Of a stretch of DNA of 64,000 nucleotides, positions 7,370 to 15,899 are shown piece after piece. The notes under the pieces were generated by a model. That model saw nothing but the letters and a program-made list of their open reading frames with translations. It searched no databases and had not been told where the DNA came from. This DNA comes from Haloplanus salinus (GTDB lineage: Archaea; Halobacteriota; Halobacteria; Halobacteriales; Haloferacaceae), in contig NZ_QPHM01000001.1 in the NCBI RefSeq assembly GCF_003336245.1, forward strand, positions 2,298,113-2,362,112, in the 5' to 3' direction. Position 1 is the first letter of the stretch. Every line of letters begins with the position of its first letter. The position numbers and the translations under genes were made by a program.

Positions 7370-7708
7370 ATGTTCCAGCCTTACACCAGCGCCTTCGCGC
7401 TCGGTACGTCACAGCTCGTTGCCTACCCCGGCGACCGGGCTATCATCGACTTTGCCGACTTCGACGCTCTTACAGCGCGGTTTGGCCGGTCCTATCCGCT
7501 TATCTTCAAGATTAGCAATAACTACGTCTGCGTTTACCCTGAAGATGGTGTTCCATCGGGCGTTCTCGCTGTTCCAAACAAGCTGATGGAGGAGTTGGAA
7601 ATTGGGTCCGACGTAGATTTCCTCGTGTACCTCGCGTATCCCCACACCGTCCAGCGTATCATCGAGTGGGGGCTTGCCTGCCCGAATCACCCGGAGCGTG
7701 AGACCTGA
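7370..7708 (+). CDS. Hypothetical viral protein
   Basis: A 112-residue protein, mixed alpha/beta, without membrane segments. It starts right after a TATA box, so its mRNA is likely leaderless. Two Cys residues and a His near the C terminus (ACPNHPE) and one in the middle are not arranged as a known zinc site. It overlaps the next start (TGATGG), showing coupling to the following small gene and TerL. No family recognised; the location between small and large terminase genes makes a packaging or regulatory role possible. Confidence 0.65.
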   Translation: MFQPYTSAFALGTSQLVAYPGDRAIIDFADFDALTARFGRSYPLIFKISNNYVCVYPEDGVPSGVLAVPNKLMEELEIGSDVDFLVYLAYPHTVQRIIEWGLACPNHPERET

Positions 7709-7923
7709 TGGTTACGAAGCGCGAAAGCCGCGACTCGTGGACTATCGTTTCTCACGCCGGCCCCGGTGAGGGTGTCGACGCTCCCGAGGAGGAGGGCGAG
7801 AAACAGCACTCCCTTCGGGGTGTCATTCAGGCGGTCACGATCTACTGGAAGGGCAACGGGTACAACCGGGGCGAGACGTGGATTCGCTTCGACCTGGATG
7901 CACTCGTGGAGGTGGAGGAGTGA
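7708..7923 (+). CDS. Small hypothetical viral protein
   Basis: A 71-residue acidic protein (stretch DAPEEEGEKQH, C terminus VEVEE) with a beta-rich middle (VIQAVTIYWKGNGYNRGETWIRF). Start and stop overlap the neighbouring genes by one and four bases, typical of a compact operon. I do not recognise it. Confidence 0.6.
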   Translation: MVTKRESRDSWTIVSHAGPGEGVDAPEEEGEKQHSLRGVIQAVTIYWKGNGYNRGETWIRFDLDALVEVEE

Positions 7924-9650
7924 CTGAGGCGGCCAACGCCGAACTCATTGAGCAGTTCGCGGAGGCCGTCGGGACTACACCCGAGGAGGTGTCTGATCGG
8001 TGGGACGGTCGCCCTGATCGTATCATTGAAGACCTGTTTCTGATGCCGGACAAGCGCGGTGAGCTACACCCGCTCCGGCTGTTCAAGCCGTATCAGCACC
8101 AGTTCGTTCACGCTTACTTCTTCGGTGACGCCTCGACGCTAACGTTCTTGAAGGGTCGTCGGATTGGCGGCTCCTTTGTGGCGATGGCGTGTTTCCTCCT
8201 CGACGGGCTCACGCGACCGGGTGCGATGTACCCGATTGTCTCGAAGAAGGAGAAACAGGCGTTCTCTCGGATCAACGACGTGCGTGTATTGGCTGAGAAC
8301 GCGGTCATTGACATTCCGTTCGCCAAGAAGCCCACTCAGTCCGAGGTCGTGCTCTGGAACGGGACGAAGTTCGTGGCGTACACAGGTTCGCCGGACTCCT
8401 CCCGTGGTGACGGCGCTCAGTCCATCCTATTCGACGAGATGGCCTTTATGGACGATCAGCAGGCGATGGACGACGCCTTCCGCCCGATGCTCTCGCTATC
8501 TGACGGGAAGATGGTGCAGGTCTCGACGATCTTCGCCACCAACGACCTGTTTATGGAGAGTGTCAACGGGGGCTCTCGAACGGGCTTCGGTGACGACGGG
8601 CAGAAGCTCGGGACGATCTCGCTGTATCAGCCGACGTTCTACAACGCTGACGAGATTGATCCCGAGAAGTCGCTGTACGATCAGCACCTCGAACCAGCTC
8701 GGCCCGATCTCAACATCGACCAGATCGAGGCGAAGCGGTCGGCTGACCCGGTGGGATTTGCTCAGGAGTACCTGTGCCGCCCCGCCGTTGAACAGTACCG
8801 CTTCTTCGACGCACAGAGCGTCTTCAGGGCCGTGGAGCGTGGCGATGAGCCGGGCGTTGAGTTCGGGGAGCACGCTCGGGCGGCGTTCGGCGGCGAGATG
8901 ATGATGGCGGTCGACGTGGGCATTGAACACGACGATACCGCGGTCTCCGTCTACGAACACACCGAGAATCATCGCTATCTCCGATACTTCGAGGTGATCG
9001 ACGAGGATGTGCTGGCTCGCGCCGGGATCGTGAATCCCGACCGGGGCAACGCAAATCACGTCGCCACCCGTCTCGGCCAGCTCTACGAGCAAATGGGCGT
9101 CTCGTACCTCATTATTGACTCGACCGGAGCCGGCCAGACGTTCCCGCGGATCATCGAGGAGGAGATCGGACGCGGTATTATCCCGTTCAATTTCTCGAAT
9201 ACGAAGGCGGTTAAACAGATGTTCGGTGAGATGAACGCGGCGTTGCGGAATGACCGCGTGACGCTCACGAACGACGAATTGCTGGTTAACCAGCTTCTCG
9301 CAATCACACGGATACAACCGAAGGAGTGGTCGACGCCCCGGTTTACGGGCAAGGACTTCTCCCCGGACGGTAAGGACGACGTAGCAATCGCGGCGGTAAT
9401 GGGCGCGTTTCCGCCCGGCTTCGAGCATACTCCCGCGACTGAAGTGGCTGAGAAGCCTCGCGCTCCCCCCACCGATGAGGGAGAGCCGCTGGCTGATCGT
9501 ATTGAACGGACACCCGCACCGACGAACACGCGGCCTTCTCAACGAAGCTCTCCGCGGAAGAACACCGCTCCGACTGGAGTGTTTGTCGCTGGTAGTATCA
9601 GTCGCTCGTATGGGCGGCGGTACGGGCGACACGACAAAGGACGTTACTAA
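7920..9650 (+). CDS. terL: Terminase large subunit (TerL)
   Basis: TerL is the ATPase-nuclease that pumps DNA into the prohead. The 576-residue product has an adenine-binding region (FKPYQHQFVHAYF), a Walker-A-like loop KGRRIGGS (residues 78-85), Walker B SILFDE (168-173) and the C-terminal RNase-H-like nuclease with AVDVGIEHDDT (around 326-336), a second acidic site YLIIDSTGAGQ and a late DGKDDVAIA. I chose GTG at 7920, which overlaps the preceding stop (GTGA); an in-frame GTG at 7878 would overlap the previous gene more. The C terminus (about 60 residues) is Pro/Arg/Ser-rich and probably disordered. Confidence 0.93.
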   Translation: MTEAANAELIEQFAEAVGTTPEEVSDRWDGRPDRIIEDLFLMPDKRGELHPLRLFKPYQHQFVHAYFFGDASTLTFLKGRRIGGSFVAMACFLLDGLTRPGAMYPIVSKKEKQAFSRINDVRVLAENAVIDIPFAKKPTQSEVVLWNGTKFVAYTGSPDSSRGDGAQSILFDEMAFMDDQQAMDDAFRPMLSLSDGKMVQVSTIFATNDLFMESVNGGSRTGFGDDGQKLGTISLYQPTFYNADEIDPEKSLYDQHLEPARPDLNIDQIEAKRSADPVGFAQEYLCRPAVEQYRFFDAQSVFRAVERGDEPGVEFGEHARAAFGGEMMMAVDVGIEHDDTAVSVYEHTENHRYLRYFEVIDEDVLARAGIVNPDRGNANHVATRLGQLYEQMGVSYLIIDSTGAGQTFPRIIEEEIGRGIIPFNFSNTKAVKQMFGEMNAALRNDRVTLTNDELLVNQLLAITRIQPKEWSTPRFTGKDFSPDGKDDVAIAAVMGAFPPGFEHTPATEVAEKPRAPPTDEGEPLADRIERTPAPTNTRPSQRSSPRKNTAPTGVFVAGSISRSYGRRYGRHDKGRY

Positions 9651-11126
9651 ATGAGTATTTCTGGTGCTAATCCCAATTCTGACTCTGACGCGGTGTATCG
9701 CTCTCTGATGGCGAAGGCCGCTCGTGGCGACCTTCCATTTTCGGAAACTGGCGGTGGCCCCTCGTTTATGCTGGAGTCTCCGAAGGCTGTTATCAAGCAG
9801 TCTCGGGGCGCTGGCGGGAGACCTCGTGCGAAGGAAGCCCCGAAGGCCCGGATTGCGGAAATGCGGGCGATTCGGAAGACGGACCCGCACGTTGCCGAGC
9901 TGGTGAACACGCTCATCGACTATCTGGTAGGTTCTGGCGGGGTGATTACGCCCGCGAATATCCCGTACACGGATACCGAGCAAACGGACGAGGATATTGC
10001 TGATTTCAAAGTCCTGATTGAAAACTCGGACTTCGAGGCGGTTACGTTGCCCGCTTGGGTCGACGAAGCCATTACCACGGGTACGGGCTTCCTCGAAACG
10101 GTCGTGGAGGATGAACGGTTCAAGCCGAAGATTCTCCCGACCGAGCGAATGAGTATTCTCACCGACGAGTTCGGAAATACGACTGGCTACGAAATGGAGA
10201 ACCCCGGCGGCGGGGAGCCCATCGAGTTTGCGCCTTACGATCTGGCGGTTCTTCGGTTTGTGAAGTTCCCCGGCGAAGACTTCGGTCGGTCGCTCATTGA
10301 GCCGATTGAGGAGCACGTCAATATGCTCCGAGATATGGAGATCGACTTGGCGCGGTTCGTTGCGACCAAGGCGTATCCCCCGGTGATCTGGAAGCTCGGG
10401 ACGGACGAACGCCCGTGGAACCAGACGCAGATTCAGGACTTCATCGACAGCCTGCGTGACATTGAGCCTGATTCGATGATCGGTGTCGGCCACGATGTTG
10501 AGCACGATGTTGTGGGTGTCACGTCCACGTCGTCGAAGGCGGGGGCGATGAATCTGGATAGCACCTTCGCCCACCTTCTCAACCGTATCCACGTTGGGAT
10601 CGGCGTTCCTGAGTTCCTGAACGGCGGTGGGAACGCGGGGCGTAATTCCGCGGTAGCGACGATGCCGAAGTTCGATCGGCGGATTCAACGGTTCCGGTTG
10701 GCGATTCGGCAGGCGGTTCGCTACCAGATTTTCGTCTCGATTCTTGGTCATCCGTCGCCCGAAGATTACGCTGAAATCCCCCCGGATTTCGAGTTTGGAC
10801 AGCACAGCTCCGAGGAGGAGCGACTGGAGACGGAAGAAGCCCTCAAACTGTTCTCGATGGGCTTCCTGAAGCGGGAAGCGTTCGCGGCTCGTGTCGGCAT
10901 TGATCCTGAGACGGAAATGCCCGGAGACGCCGATCTTCAGGAGGTCATTGATCTTCTGACGGAGCTCTCTGGTGCTGGTGATCGTATCCAGAACCCCGAG
11001 GGTGGCCGTCCGACGGATACGGGCACTGGAGAGCGATCTTCGGGTCGTTCTGTCGCAACGAGGCAAAACCCGGAACGTCCAACCGACGACGACAGCCGGC
11101 CACAACGTGACATTGGACAAGAATAA
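9651..11126 (+). CDS. Portal protein
   Basis: A 491-residue protein directly after TerL. It has the layout of HK97/SPP1-type portals: N-terminal wing, a central region with VELVNTLIDYLVGSGG-like helices, TTGTGFLETVVEDERF, the phrase LRFVKFPGEDFGRSLIEPI and a conserved helix-rich crown region (FRLAIRQAVRYQIF), then an acidic, probably disordered tail. The portal forms the dodecameric channel at one capsid vertex and docks the terminase. The start ATG at 9651 immediately follows the TerL stop (TAAATG). Assignment relies on position and overall pattern. Confidence 0.85.
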   Translation: MSISGANPNSDSDAVYRSLMAKAARGDLPFSETGGGPSFMLESPKAVIKQSRGAGGRPRAKEAPKARIAEMRAIRKTDPHVAELVNTLIDYLVGSGGVITPANIPYTDTEQTDEDIADFKVLIENSDFEAVTLPAWVDEAITTGTGFLETVVEDERFKPKILPTERMSILTDEFGNTTGYEMENPGGGEPIEFAPYDLAVLRFVKFPGEDFGRSLIEPIEEHVNMLRDMEIDLARFVATKAYPPVIWKLGTDERPWNQTQIQDFIDSLRDIEPDSMIGVGHDVEHDVVGVTSTSSKAGAMNLDSTFAHLLNRIHVGIGVPEFLNGGGNAGRNSAVATMPKFDRRIQRFRLAIRQAVRYQIFVSILGHPSPEDYAEIPPDFEFGQHSSEEERLETEEALKLFSMGFLKREAFAARVGIDPETEMPGDADLQEVIDLLTELSGAGDRIQNPEGGRPTDTGTGERSSGRSVATRQNPERPTDDDSRPQRDIGQE

Positions 11127-11136
11127 GCGACAACTA

Positions 11137-11397
11137 ATGGAAGACCCCGACAATGAGCTTCTGTTAGAGGTTCACGCTTCTTCGGTTCGCACCGAGGAGA
11201 GCGTTCGCAACTTAGAACGGCGAATCCACAATCTTCAGCGGATTTCTGAACACAGAGCTGAGCTCGTTGACAAGCGACTCGACTCTCTCGAAGACGATGT
11301 GCAATCTAACAAGACGCTTATTGGGGCGTTTCTTGGCACACTCACCGCGGTTGGTGGTGCAATCGTATCGTGGGTTCTCGGTCTAATTCCACTCTAA
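11137..11397 (+). CDS. XhlA/holin-like membrane protein with coiled coil
   Basis: The 86-residue product has an acidic N terminus, a heptad-rich helix at residues 15-55 (TEESVRNLERRIHNLQRI, HRAELVDKRLDSLEDDV) and one C-terminal transmembrane helix (GAFLGTLTAVGGAIVSWVLG). This is the layout of the haemolysin XhlA family of phage membrane proteins linked to lysis. I took ATG at 11137, because the reading frame upstream overlaps the portal gene and has a shifted composition. In archaeal viruses lysis proteins are poorly known, so the function is an inference from architecture. It could alternatively be a scaffold- or injection-related membrane protein. Confidence 0.55.
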   Translation: MEDPDNELLLEVHASSVRTEESVRNLERRIHNLQRISEHRAELVDKRLDSLEDDVQSNKTLIGAFLGTLTAVGGAIVSWVLGLIPL

Positions 11398-11399
11398 CT

Positions 11400-12104
11400 A
11401 TGACTCTACAAATTGACGCTGAGCTCTCGTTCTCGGCGGCTCCTGCGACCCCCGGACAGACGCTCTCGGCTGAGGGCTTCAACGAGTACGGGGTACGCAA
11501 GAACCTCGACGAGACGGGACAGCTCACGAGTATCGACGTGGTGTATCGGGCGATGGAACCGGGGTTGCGGAAGAATTTTCGGATCACTCCTGAGTTTCTT
11601 CAGGGGATTGTAGCCGACTTCCGCCCGGTTCCCGCTCAGTTTGACCACAGCGCAAGCCAGCGTGCGAACGTCGGGACGGTGACTGATGCGTGGTATTCGG
11701 CCGACGCTCTGTACCTCTCTCTGAATATCCCGAACACGGGCTCCTCGATTCGGTCGGACACGATTGCCGACTTCAGGTTTGAGCCCCCGGCCATTACGGA
11801 TGGGTCGGTCGGCTTCGGCAACGACTACGAGATTGAGTTTGACGAGGAGACGGGCGAGTACCTGCTTCTCGGTGGCTCATTCCGTGAGTTTAGTCTGACG
11901 CCGTTCCCGGCTGGCTACGACAACGGTGGGGTGAGCGCCGTCTTTTGTGACGCCGCTCGGTCTCACGGCCTCTTTGTCGATGACACCGAATCTACTGCCA
12001 CGGTAGAGACGGAGGCCGACACCCCGGCGAGTGTGAGTTTTTCGTATGCTCGAATTACCGAGCTCGATATGACGCGCTCTCGCGTTGACGAGACTGACAA
12101 CTAA
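11400..12104 (+). CDS. Prohead maturation protease (putative)
   Basis: A 234-residue protein between portal and scaffold/capsid genes, the usual site of the prohead protease. Features consistent with the HK97/herpes-type serine protease fold are PEFLQGIVADFRPVPAQFDHS with a candidate catalytic His, NVGTVTDAWY, LYLSLNIPNTG and the late SFREFSLTPFPAGYDNGG, which matches the (L)xEvSLVxxPA element following the catalytic Ser. It would cleave scaffold and capsid N termini during head maturation. The ATG at 11400 overlaps nothing and lies two bases after the preceding stop. The catalytic serine cannot be fixed by eye. Confidence 0.7.
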   Translation: MTLQIDAELSFSAAPATPGQTLSAEGFNEYGVRKNLDETGQLTSIDVVYRAMEPGLRKNFRITPEFLQGIVADFRPVPAQFDHSASQRANVGTVTDAWYSADALYLSLNIPNTGSSIRSDTIADFRFEPPAITDGSVGFGNDYEIEFDEETGEYLLLGGSFREFSLTPFPAGYDNGGVSAVFCDAARSHGLFVDDTESTATVETEADTPASVSFSYARITELDMTRSRVDETDN

Positions 12105-12116
12105 TTTCTATCTACT

Positions 12117-12632
12117 ATGAAGGAAATCGAACTTTCCAAGCCCATCGACGAGATGGACGACGACGACCTCCGCACCACGTTTGCGAAGGTTCTGGAAGCG
12201 CACGAGGAGAACATCGCTGAGTTCGCTTCGCTCACCGAGGAGCTGGAGGCCGCCACGGCACGGGCCGAGGAAGCCGACGAAACTCTCACCGGGGCGAAGG
12301 CGTACTTTGCTGAGAAGGCATCGGGCTACACCCGCCTTTCGGGTGAAGTTCTTGCCGCTCGGTTCTCTCTGGATGAGCTCATTGAGATGGCGGGCGAGGC
12401 CGACGCGGCTGAGTTCGCTGAGGAGGAGGCCGAGGAGGCTTCTGAGTCTGCTGACGGCGAGGAGGAGGCGGCGTTCTCGGAGGATTCCGCGGAGGAGTCC
12501 AAGGAGGAGACCCCTCTGTTCGCTGAGAAGCCGCAGAAGTCCCCGGCGTTCACCGCCGATGAAGAAGAAGCCGTCCGTGCAGCGGCAAAGGCCCGCCTGA
12601 GCGGTATGGCCGGCCTCTCGCTCGACAACTAA
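12117..12632 (+). CDS. Capsid scaffolding protein (putative)
   Basis: A 171-residue, strongly acidic, Ala/Glu-rich helical protein (EELEAATARAEEADETL; AEFAEEEAEEASESADGEEE) with a less acidic C terminus (AVRAAAKARLSGMAGLSL) that resembles a capsid-binding helix. Composition, length and place between protease and capsid genes fit a scaffolding protein that fills the prohead and is degraded at maturation. No enzyme motifs are present. The start is preceded by the T-rich leader TTTCTATCTACT seen before several genes of this virus. Confidence 0.65.
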   Translation: MKEIELSKPIDEMDDDDLRTTFAKVLEAHEENIAEFASLTEELEAATARAEEADETLTGAKAYFAEKASGYTRLSGEVLAARFSLDELIEMAGEADAAEFAEEEAEEASESADGEEEAAFSEDSAEESKEETPLFAEKPQKSPAFTADEEEAVRAAAKARLSGMAGLSLDN

Positions 12633-12654
12633 ATTTTCAACTTTCTGATTTACT

Positions 12655-13119
12655 ATGGTAAAGGCCCGCATTGCCACTTCCGCAGAACAGCCTATCAACA
12701 GCCACGCCGCGCTTGCCGGCGAGAAGTTCAGCGAGGGCGACCTCGTTGGCATCAACTCGTCGGGTAAGCTGGTGAAGGCCGACGCCGACAGCGCCTCTCA
12801 GGTGATGGCGGTTGGCGTCGCGCTTTCCCCCGCGGCTCAGCTTTCGGACTACACCGAGGACGCCGTGAAGCTGGTCGTCGAGGCGAACCGTGCTCTCGTC
12901 GACCGCGACCGCATTACCGCCGTGAAGTACGGCATTGAGGTCGAAAACGGCGACGACGATTGGGATTTCACCCCCGGTCTTCCCGTCTACCTCGCGGCTG
13001 GTGGCGGCTACACGCAGACCGCCCCCGCCACGGCTGGCGATCTCATTCAGATCGTCGGTGAAGCTCTGACGCCGGAGCGTATCAGCCTCCACGTCATTCC
13101 GAGCGCGACCACGGCCTGA
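12655..13119 (+). CDS. Capsid decoration/stabilising protein (DUF2190-like)
   Basis: A 154-residue beta-rich protein immediately before the major capsid gene. It starts with a typical phrase of head-stabilising proteins (INSHAALAGEKFSEGDLVGI) followed by GKLVKADADSASQVMAVGVA and GLPVYLAAGGGYTQT, close in pattern to DUF2190/gpD-like decoration proteins, which trimerise on the capsid surface. The preceding leader TTTCTGATTTACT lacks a Shine-Dalgarno sequence. A 75-bp gap separates it from the capsid gene. Confidence 0.7.
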   Translation: MVKARIATSAEQPINSHAALAGEKFSEGDLVGINSSGKLVKADADSASQVMAVGVALSPAAQLSDYTEDAVKLVVEANRALVDRDRITAVKYGIEVENGDDDWDFTPGLPVYLAAGGGYTQTAPATAGDLIQIVGEALTPERISLHVIPSATTA

Positions 13120-13194
13120 GCCGTCTAACGGCTTCTACTGATCTGATCGGGGTTGAGTCTCCCCCGCTTCCTGAGACTCATTTCTATCTCTATA

Positions 13195-14145
13195 ATGGCA
13201 TTTTACCGCGAGATTACGACCAAGGACGACGTACCGCTCAGCACCCTCCTGCTCGAAGCTGTCACCGAGCTGGAACTGTTCAACGAAGCCCCCCGCGTTA
13301 TCCGTGAGACGCTGACGCAGACTGTCAACGAGCAGACGTTCCGCGTCTACACGGGCGATATGACGTGGGAGGAACTCGCTGAGGGCGAACACGCTCGGAC
13401 GGGCACGATGGACTCGACCGAGATGGCCTTCAGCGTGAAGACCTACGGGCGCTCGCTCGGTTACACGCAGGAGTTCATCGAGGACAACGAAGCCGATCTG
13501 ATCCGCCGCCACTTCACGAAGATGGTGGAGGGCGCGATGGAGAAGGAGCACGAGGTCATTTTCGCGGTCGTTCGCAATGGGTGGGCCAACGGCTCTAACC
13601 TCTGGTTCGACCCCGAGGACTTCGGTGACTACACCTTCGACCAGACCCACGACCACAGCTTCGCGGATACGCAGGAGCTTTTCGAGCGCAATGGTGCGAC
13701 CGACACGAACGCACACACCCCCTCTGAGCACCTGATGGAGCTCAAGGCTGAGCTCGAACACCACGGCAAGGTCGCTGACATTGCCCTCGTCGGGTTCGAC
13801 TTCGCCCGCGAGCTTCTGAAGGAGCTTTCGTGGGGCGCACAATACAACATCCCCACCTTCGAGTCTCTGCGCGAGACCGGCTACCCGGAGACCGGCATTG
13901 TCCTCGACGGGATGCGCGTGGTTCGCTCGGCGTACCTCCCCGGTATGGAGGCCCACGTCGTTGCGGCCTCGGAGCGCCCGATCTACTTCCACGAGCGCCG
14001 CTCGGTCCAGCTCACGCAGGGTCAGAACGGCGGCCCGATTGGCGACCCCGGCCAGCTCATCGGGAGCTACGGCTCGGCTCGCTACGGTGCGGTCTGTGTC
14101 GACCCGCTGGCTGGCGCGAAGTGCGTCGCTGACAACCTCGCATAG
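13195..14145 (+). CDS. Major capsid protein, HK97 fold
   Basis: The 316-residue product lies after protease, scaffold and decoration genes. It shows the expected N-arm, long helix region (NEADLIRRHFTKMVEGAMEKEHEVIF) and the P- and A-domain patterns (VADIALVGFDFARELLKEL, GMRVVRSAYLPGMEAHVVAASE, VQLTQGQNGG). It forms the icosahedral shell. I chose ATG at 13195, which follows the T-rich leader TTTCTATCTCTATA; an earlier in-frame start at 13153 would add 14 unrelated hydrophobic residues. The family assignment rests on gene order and length as well as sequence pattern. Confidence 0.85.
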   Translation: MAFYREITTKDDVPLSTLLLEAVTELELFNEAPRVIRETLTQTVNEQTFRVYTGDMTWEELAEGEHARTGTMDSTEMAFSVKTYGRSLGYTQEFIEDNEADLIRRHFTKMVEGAMEKEHEVIFAVVRNGWANGSNLWFDPEDFGDYTFDQTHDHSFADTQELFERNGATDTNAHTPSEHLMELKAELEHHGKVADIALVGFDFARELLKELSWGAQYNIPTFESLRETGYPETGIVLDGMRVVRSAYLPGMEAHVVAASERPIYFHERRSVQLTQGQNGGPIGDPGQLIGSYGSARYGAVCVDPLAGAKCVADNLA

Positions 14146-14151
14146 ACCTAA

Positions 14152-14541
14152 ATGAGTCTGAGTACCGAAGACCGTGAGCTTCTGAGTGAGGTTCGGGCCG
14201 GGCTCGGACTCTCGTCTGAAGCGGCGGTTACTGACGACGATCTCGAACGTGAGCTGGCTGAATCAAAGCGGCTTCTCTCTCGGGAGTTGTATTCTCGGCT
14301 GTCGGCTGGCGAAACTCTGAGCTTTACTGGTCGAGAACGCGACGCTCTCCACTCTCTCGTTGTTCTCCGTGCGGCGCGGTTAAAGGAAAAGCGGGGGGTT
14401 GGGGGGCCGCCGGGTTCTCAATCAGTTCCTCGTGTGATTTCCGTCGGGAGCACCGCTCGAACCGACTTCGGGGATTCACAACTGAATTTCCACCGCGACA
14501 CCCTCCGGCGGGCGCTTTCTGAGGTAACTGATGGCAACTGA
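14152..14541 (+). CDS. Hypothetical protein, probable head-completion role
   Basis: A 129-residue protein directly behind the major capsid gene. The N-terminal 75 residues look helical and acidic (LSTEDRELLSEVRAGLGL; DDLERELAESKRLLSREL), the C-terminal part is flexible. It overlaps the next gene by 11 bases. Position suggests a head-tail joining or head-closure protein, but no family is recognised. Confidence 0.6.
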   Translation: MSLSTEDRELLSEVRAGLGLSSEAAVTDDDLERELAESKRLLSRELYSRLSAGETLSFTGRERDALHSLVVLRAARLKEKRGVGGPPGSQSVPRVISVGSTARTDFGDSQLNFHRDTLRRALSEVTDGN

Positions 14542-14935
14542 CGACTACACGATGGGACAGGAGGTGACGGAACACCTCGGTATGACGGTCGCTGAAGATC
14601 GTCTCCGGGGGCTCGTTGCTCGGGCTAAGCGCGAAATGCTGGCCGAGACTAATCTTGATACCATCGACTTCTACCGGGACTCCCACGCCGAGTCGGCGCT
14701 GTTTTGGCTGACCTGTATCTACGTCGTCGGTGAGCAGTCCTCGGGTGGTTCCGGCTTTGCGATTGGCGAGCTGGAAGTCGACGGCGCTTCTTCTGACCGT
14801 GATCCGCTCGCTGTGTGGCGTCGGCGGTACAACGACCGCCTGAACGCGCTCAGCGGGACCGGCGGCGGTTATACGATTGGCGGGTCTGCCCGCACGGATC
14901 GAGACTACTCGTTCGAGGATTCTGCGACGTACTAA
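14531..14935 (+). CDS. Head-tail connector-like protein
   Basis: A 134-residue, mainly helical protein (RLRGLVARAKREMLAE; HAESALFWLTCIYVVGEQ; PLAVWRRRYNDRLNAL) with a Gly-rich C terminus. Helical adaptor proteins of this size follow the capsid gene in most tailed viruses and bind the portal. Its stop overlaps the next start (TAATG). The exact family is not recognised. Confidence 0.6.
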   Translation: MATDDYTMGQEVTEHLGMTVAEDRLRGLVARAKREMLAETNLDTIDFYRDSHAESALFWLTCIYVVGEQSSGGSGFAIGELEVDGASSDRDPLAVWRRRYNDRLNALSGTGGGYTIGGSARTDRDYSFEDSATY

Positions 14936-15300
14936 TGGCTACTTTCGACGCTTACCGATCTGAGGCTTCTGCAAAGATTCAGGCGGCGGGGTACGCTTCT
15001 GAGATTCGTCGAGAAGCGGGCTCTACCTCCAGGCGCTACGGCTCCCGCCCGACGTTTTCGACGGTGGGCACGGAGTCGGTTTTGGTCGTTCACCGCTCCC
15101 GGCGAGCTGGCATTGATCGGACGCGGATGGGCGACGTTCGCTCCGACGAGCCCCTGATGGTGTTCACCCGCGACGCCGACATTCAGGAAGACGACCGCGT
15201 GGTGTACGGCCTTGATGGGCTGTCCTACCGGGTGCTGGCGAAGACGATCTATCCGACGCACGTTGAGGCTCGCGTTCAGGTGAGCCACGAGGAGGCGTAG
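14935..15300 (+). CDS. Head-closure or neck protein (putative)
   Basis: A 121-residue protein of beta character in its C-terminal half (ESVLVVHRSRRAGIDRTRMG, EDDRVVYGLDGLSYRVLAKT, HVEARVQVS). This resembles small beta-barrel head-closure proteins, which share the pattern D-x-V-x-x-G-x-x-Y-R-V. I placed the start at 14935, overlapping the previous stop; the open frame continues upstream within the preceding gene but lacks its own support. Assignment by position and fold pattern. Confidence 0.55.
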   Translation: MATFDAYRSEASAKIQAAGYASEIRREAGSTSRRYGSRPTFSTVGTESVLVVHRSRRAGIDRTRMGDVRSDEPLMVFTRDADIQEDDRVVYGLDGLSYRVLAKTIYPTHVEARVQVSHEEA

Positions 15301-15723
15301 ATGGGTAACTTCGACATTCGGATTGAGTTTTCCGCTGACGACGTGGCTTCCGATATTGCGGAGTCTATTGAGGCGGGGATCGAGGACGCTCAGCGGGAGA
15401 TGGGCAAGACGCTCCCGAGGATCGCGCAGGCGAAGTTGCGCTCTCGGGACGCGATGTTCAACCGCGAAGTTCTCAAAGGGTTCCGCGAGAAGAAATCCGA
15501 GGGCGGCGGCATCTACGAGCTTCGGGTGTTCAATACCGCGGAACACGCTTCTTACGTCGAACACGGCGTCCGAGGTGTGTGGGCGGGGACGAGCACAAAG
15601 CACGAATACTCCACGAAGCGCCCACCCGTCGAGGAGCTGTTACCGTGGGTTGAACGAAAGCTGGCTGGCTGGCGACTCGTTACGTCGACGCAGACTGGTC
15701 AATCACAGTTGGTTCCGGTCTAA
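15301..15723 (+). CDS. HK97 gp10-like tail-completion protein
   Basis: A 140-residue protein with the family layout: N-terminal helical part (SDIAESIEAGIEDAQREMGKT), a central strand GGIYELRVFNTAEHASYVEHG with the characteristic HAxYVEHG, and a Trp-containing C terminus. Proteins of this family join the tail to the head. The start ATG follows the previous stop without gap, and its own stop overlaps the following small gene (TAATG at 15721). Confidence 0.75.
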   Translation: MGNFDIRIEFSADDVASDIAESIEAGIEDAQREMGKTLPRIAQAKLRSRDAMFNREVLKGFREKKSEGGGIYELRVFNTAEHASYVEHGVRGVWAGTSTKHEYSTKRPPVEELLPWVERKLAGWRLVTSTQTGQSQLVPV

Positions 15724-15899
15724 TGCCCTCAATTGACGATTACGACGAGGAGACGGTCGCTAAGGCGTACTACGTTTCTGAGCAAATCTACCGCTACGGG
15801 CTGAGGCCGGTCGGGTATATGCGCTCGGCTCACCGCTACGCCGAGACCAACGGGGCTCGCATTGTCGCAAAACACATTGAAAAAAGGCTCAAAGACTGA
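15723..15899 (+). CDS. Small hypothetical viral protein
   Basis: A 58-codon frame fills the space between two connector genes; its start overlaps the previous stop (TAATG) and its stop overlaps the next start (TGATG). The product is charged and helical (MPSIDDYDEETVAKAYYVSE at the N terminus, HIEKRLKD at the C terminus). The exact fit between neighbours is the main support. No family recognised. Confidence 0.6.
   Translation: MPSIDDYDEETVAKAYYVSEQIYRYGLRPVGYMRSAHRYAETNGARIVAKHIEKRLKD

Noticed and set aside
8496-11153. 885-codon open frame on the minus strand opposite terL and portal
   Set aside because: It covers two well-supported genes on the plus strand; its translation is Arg/Leu-rich without motifs, as expected for the antisense of acidic, GC-rich genes.
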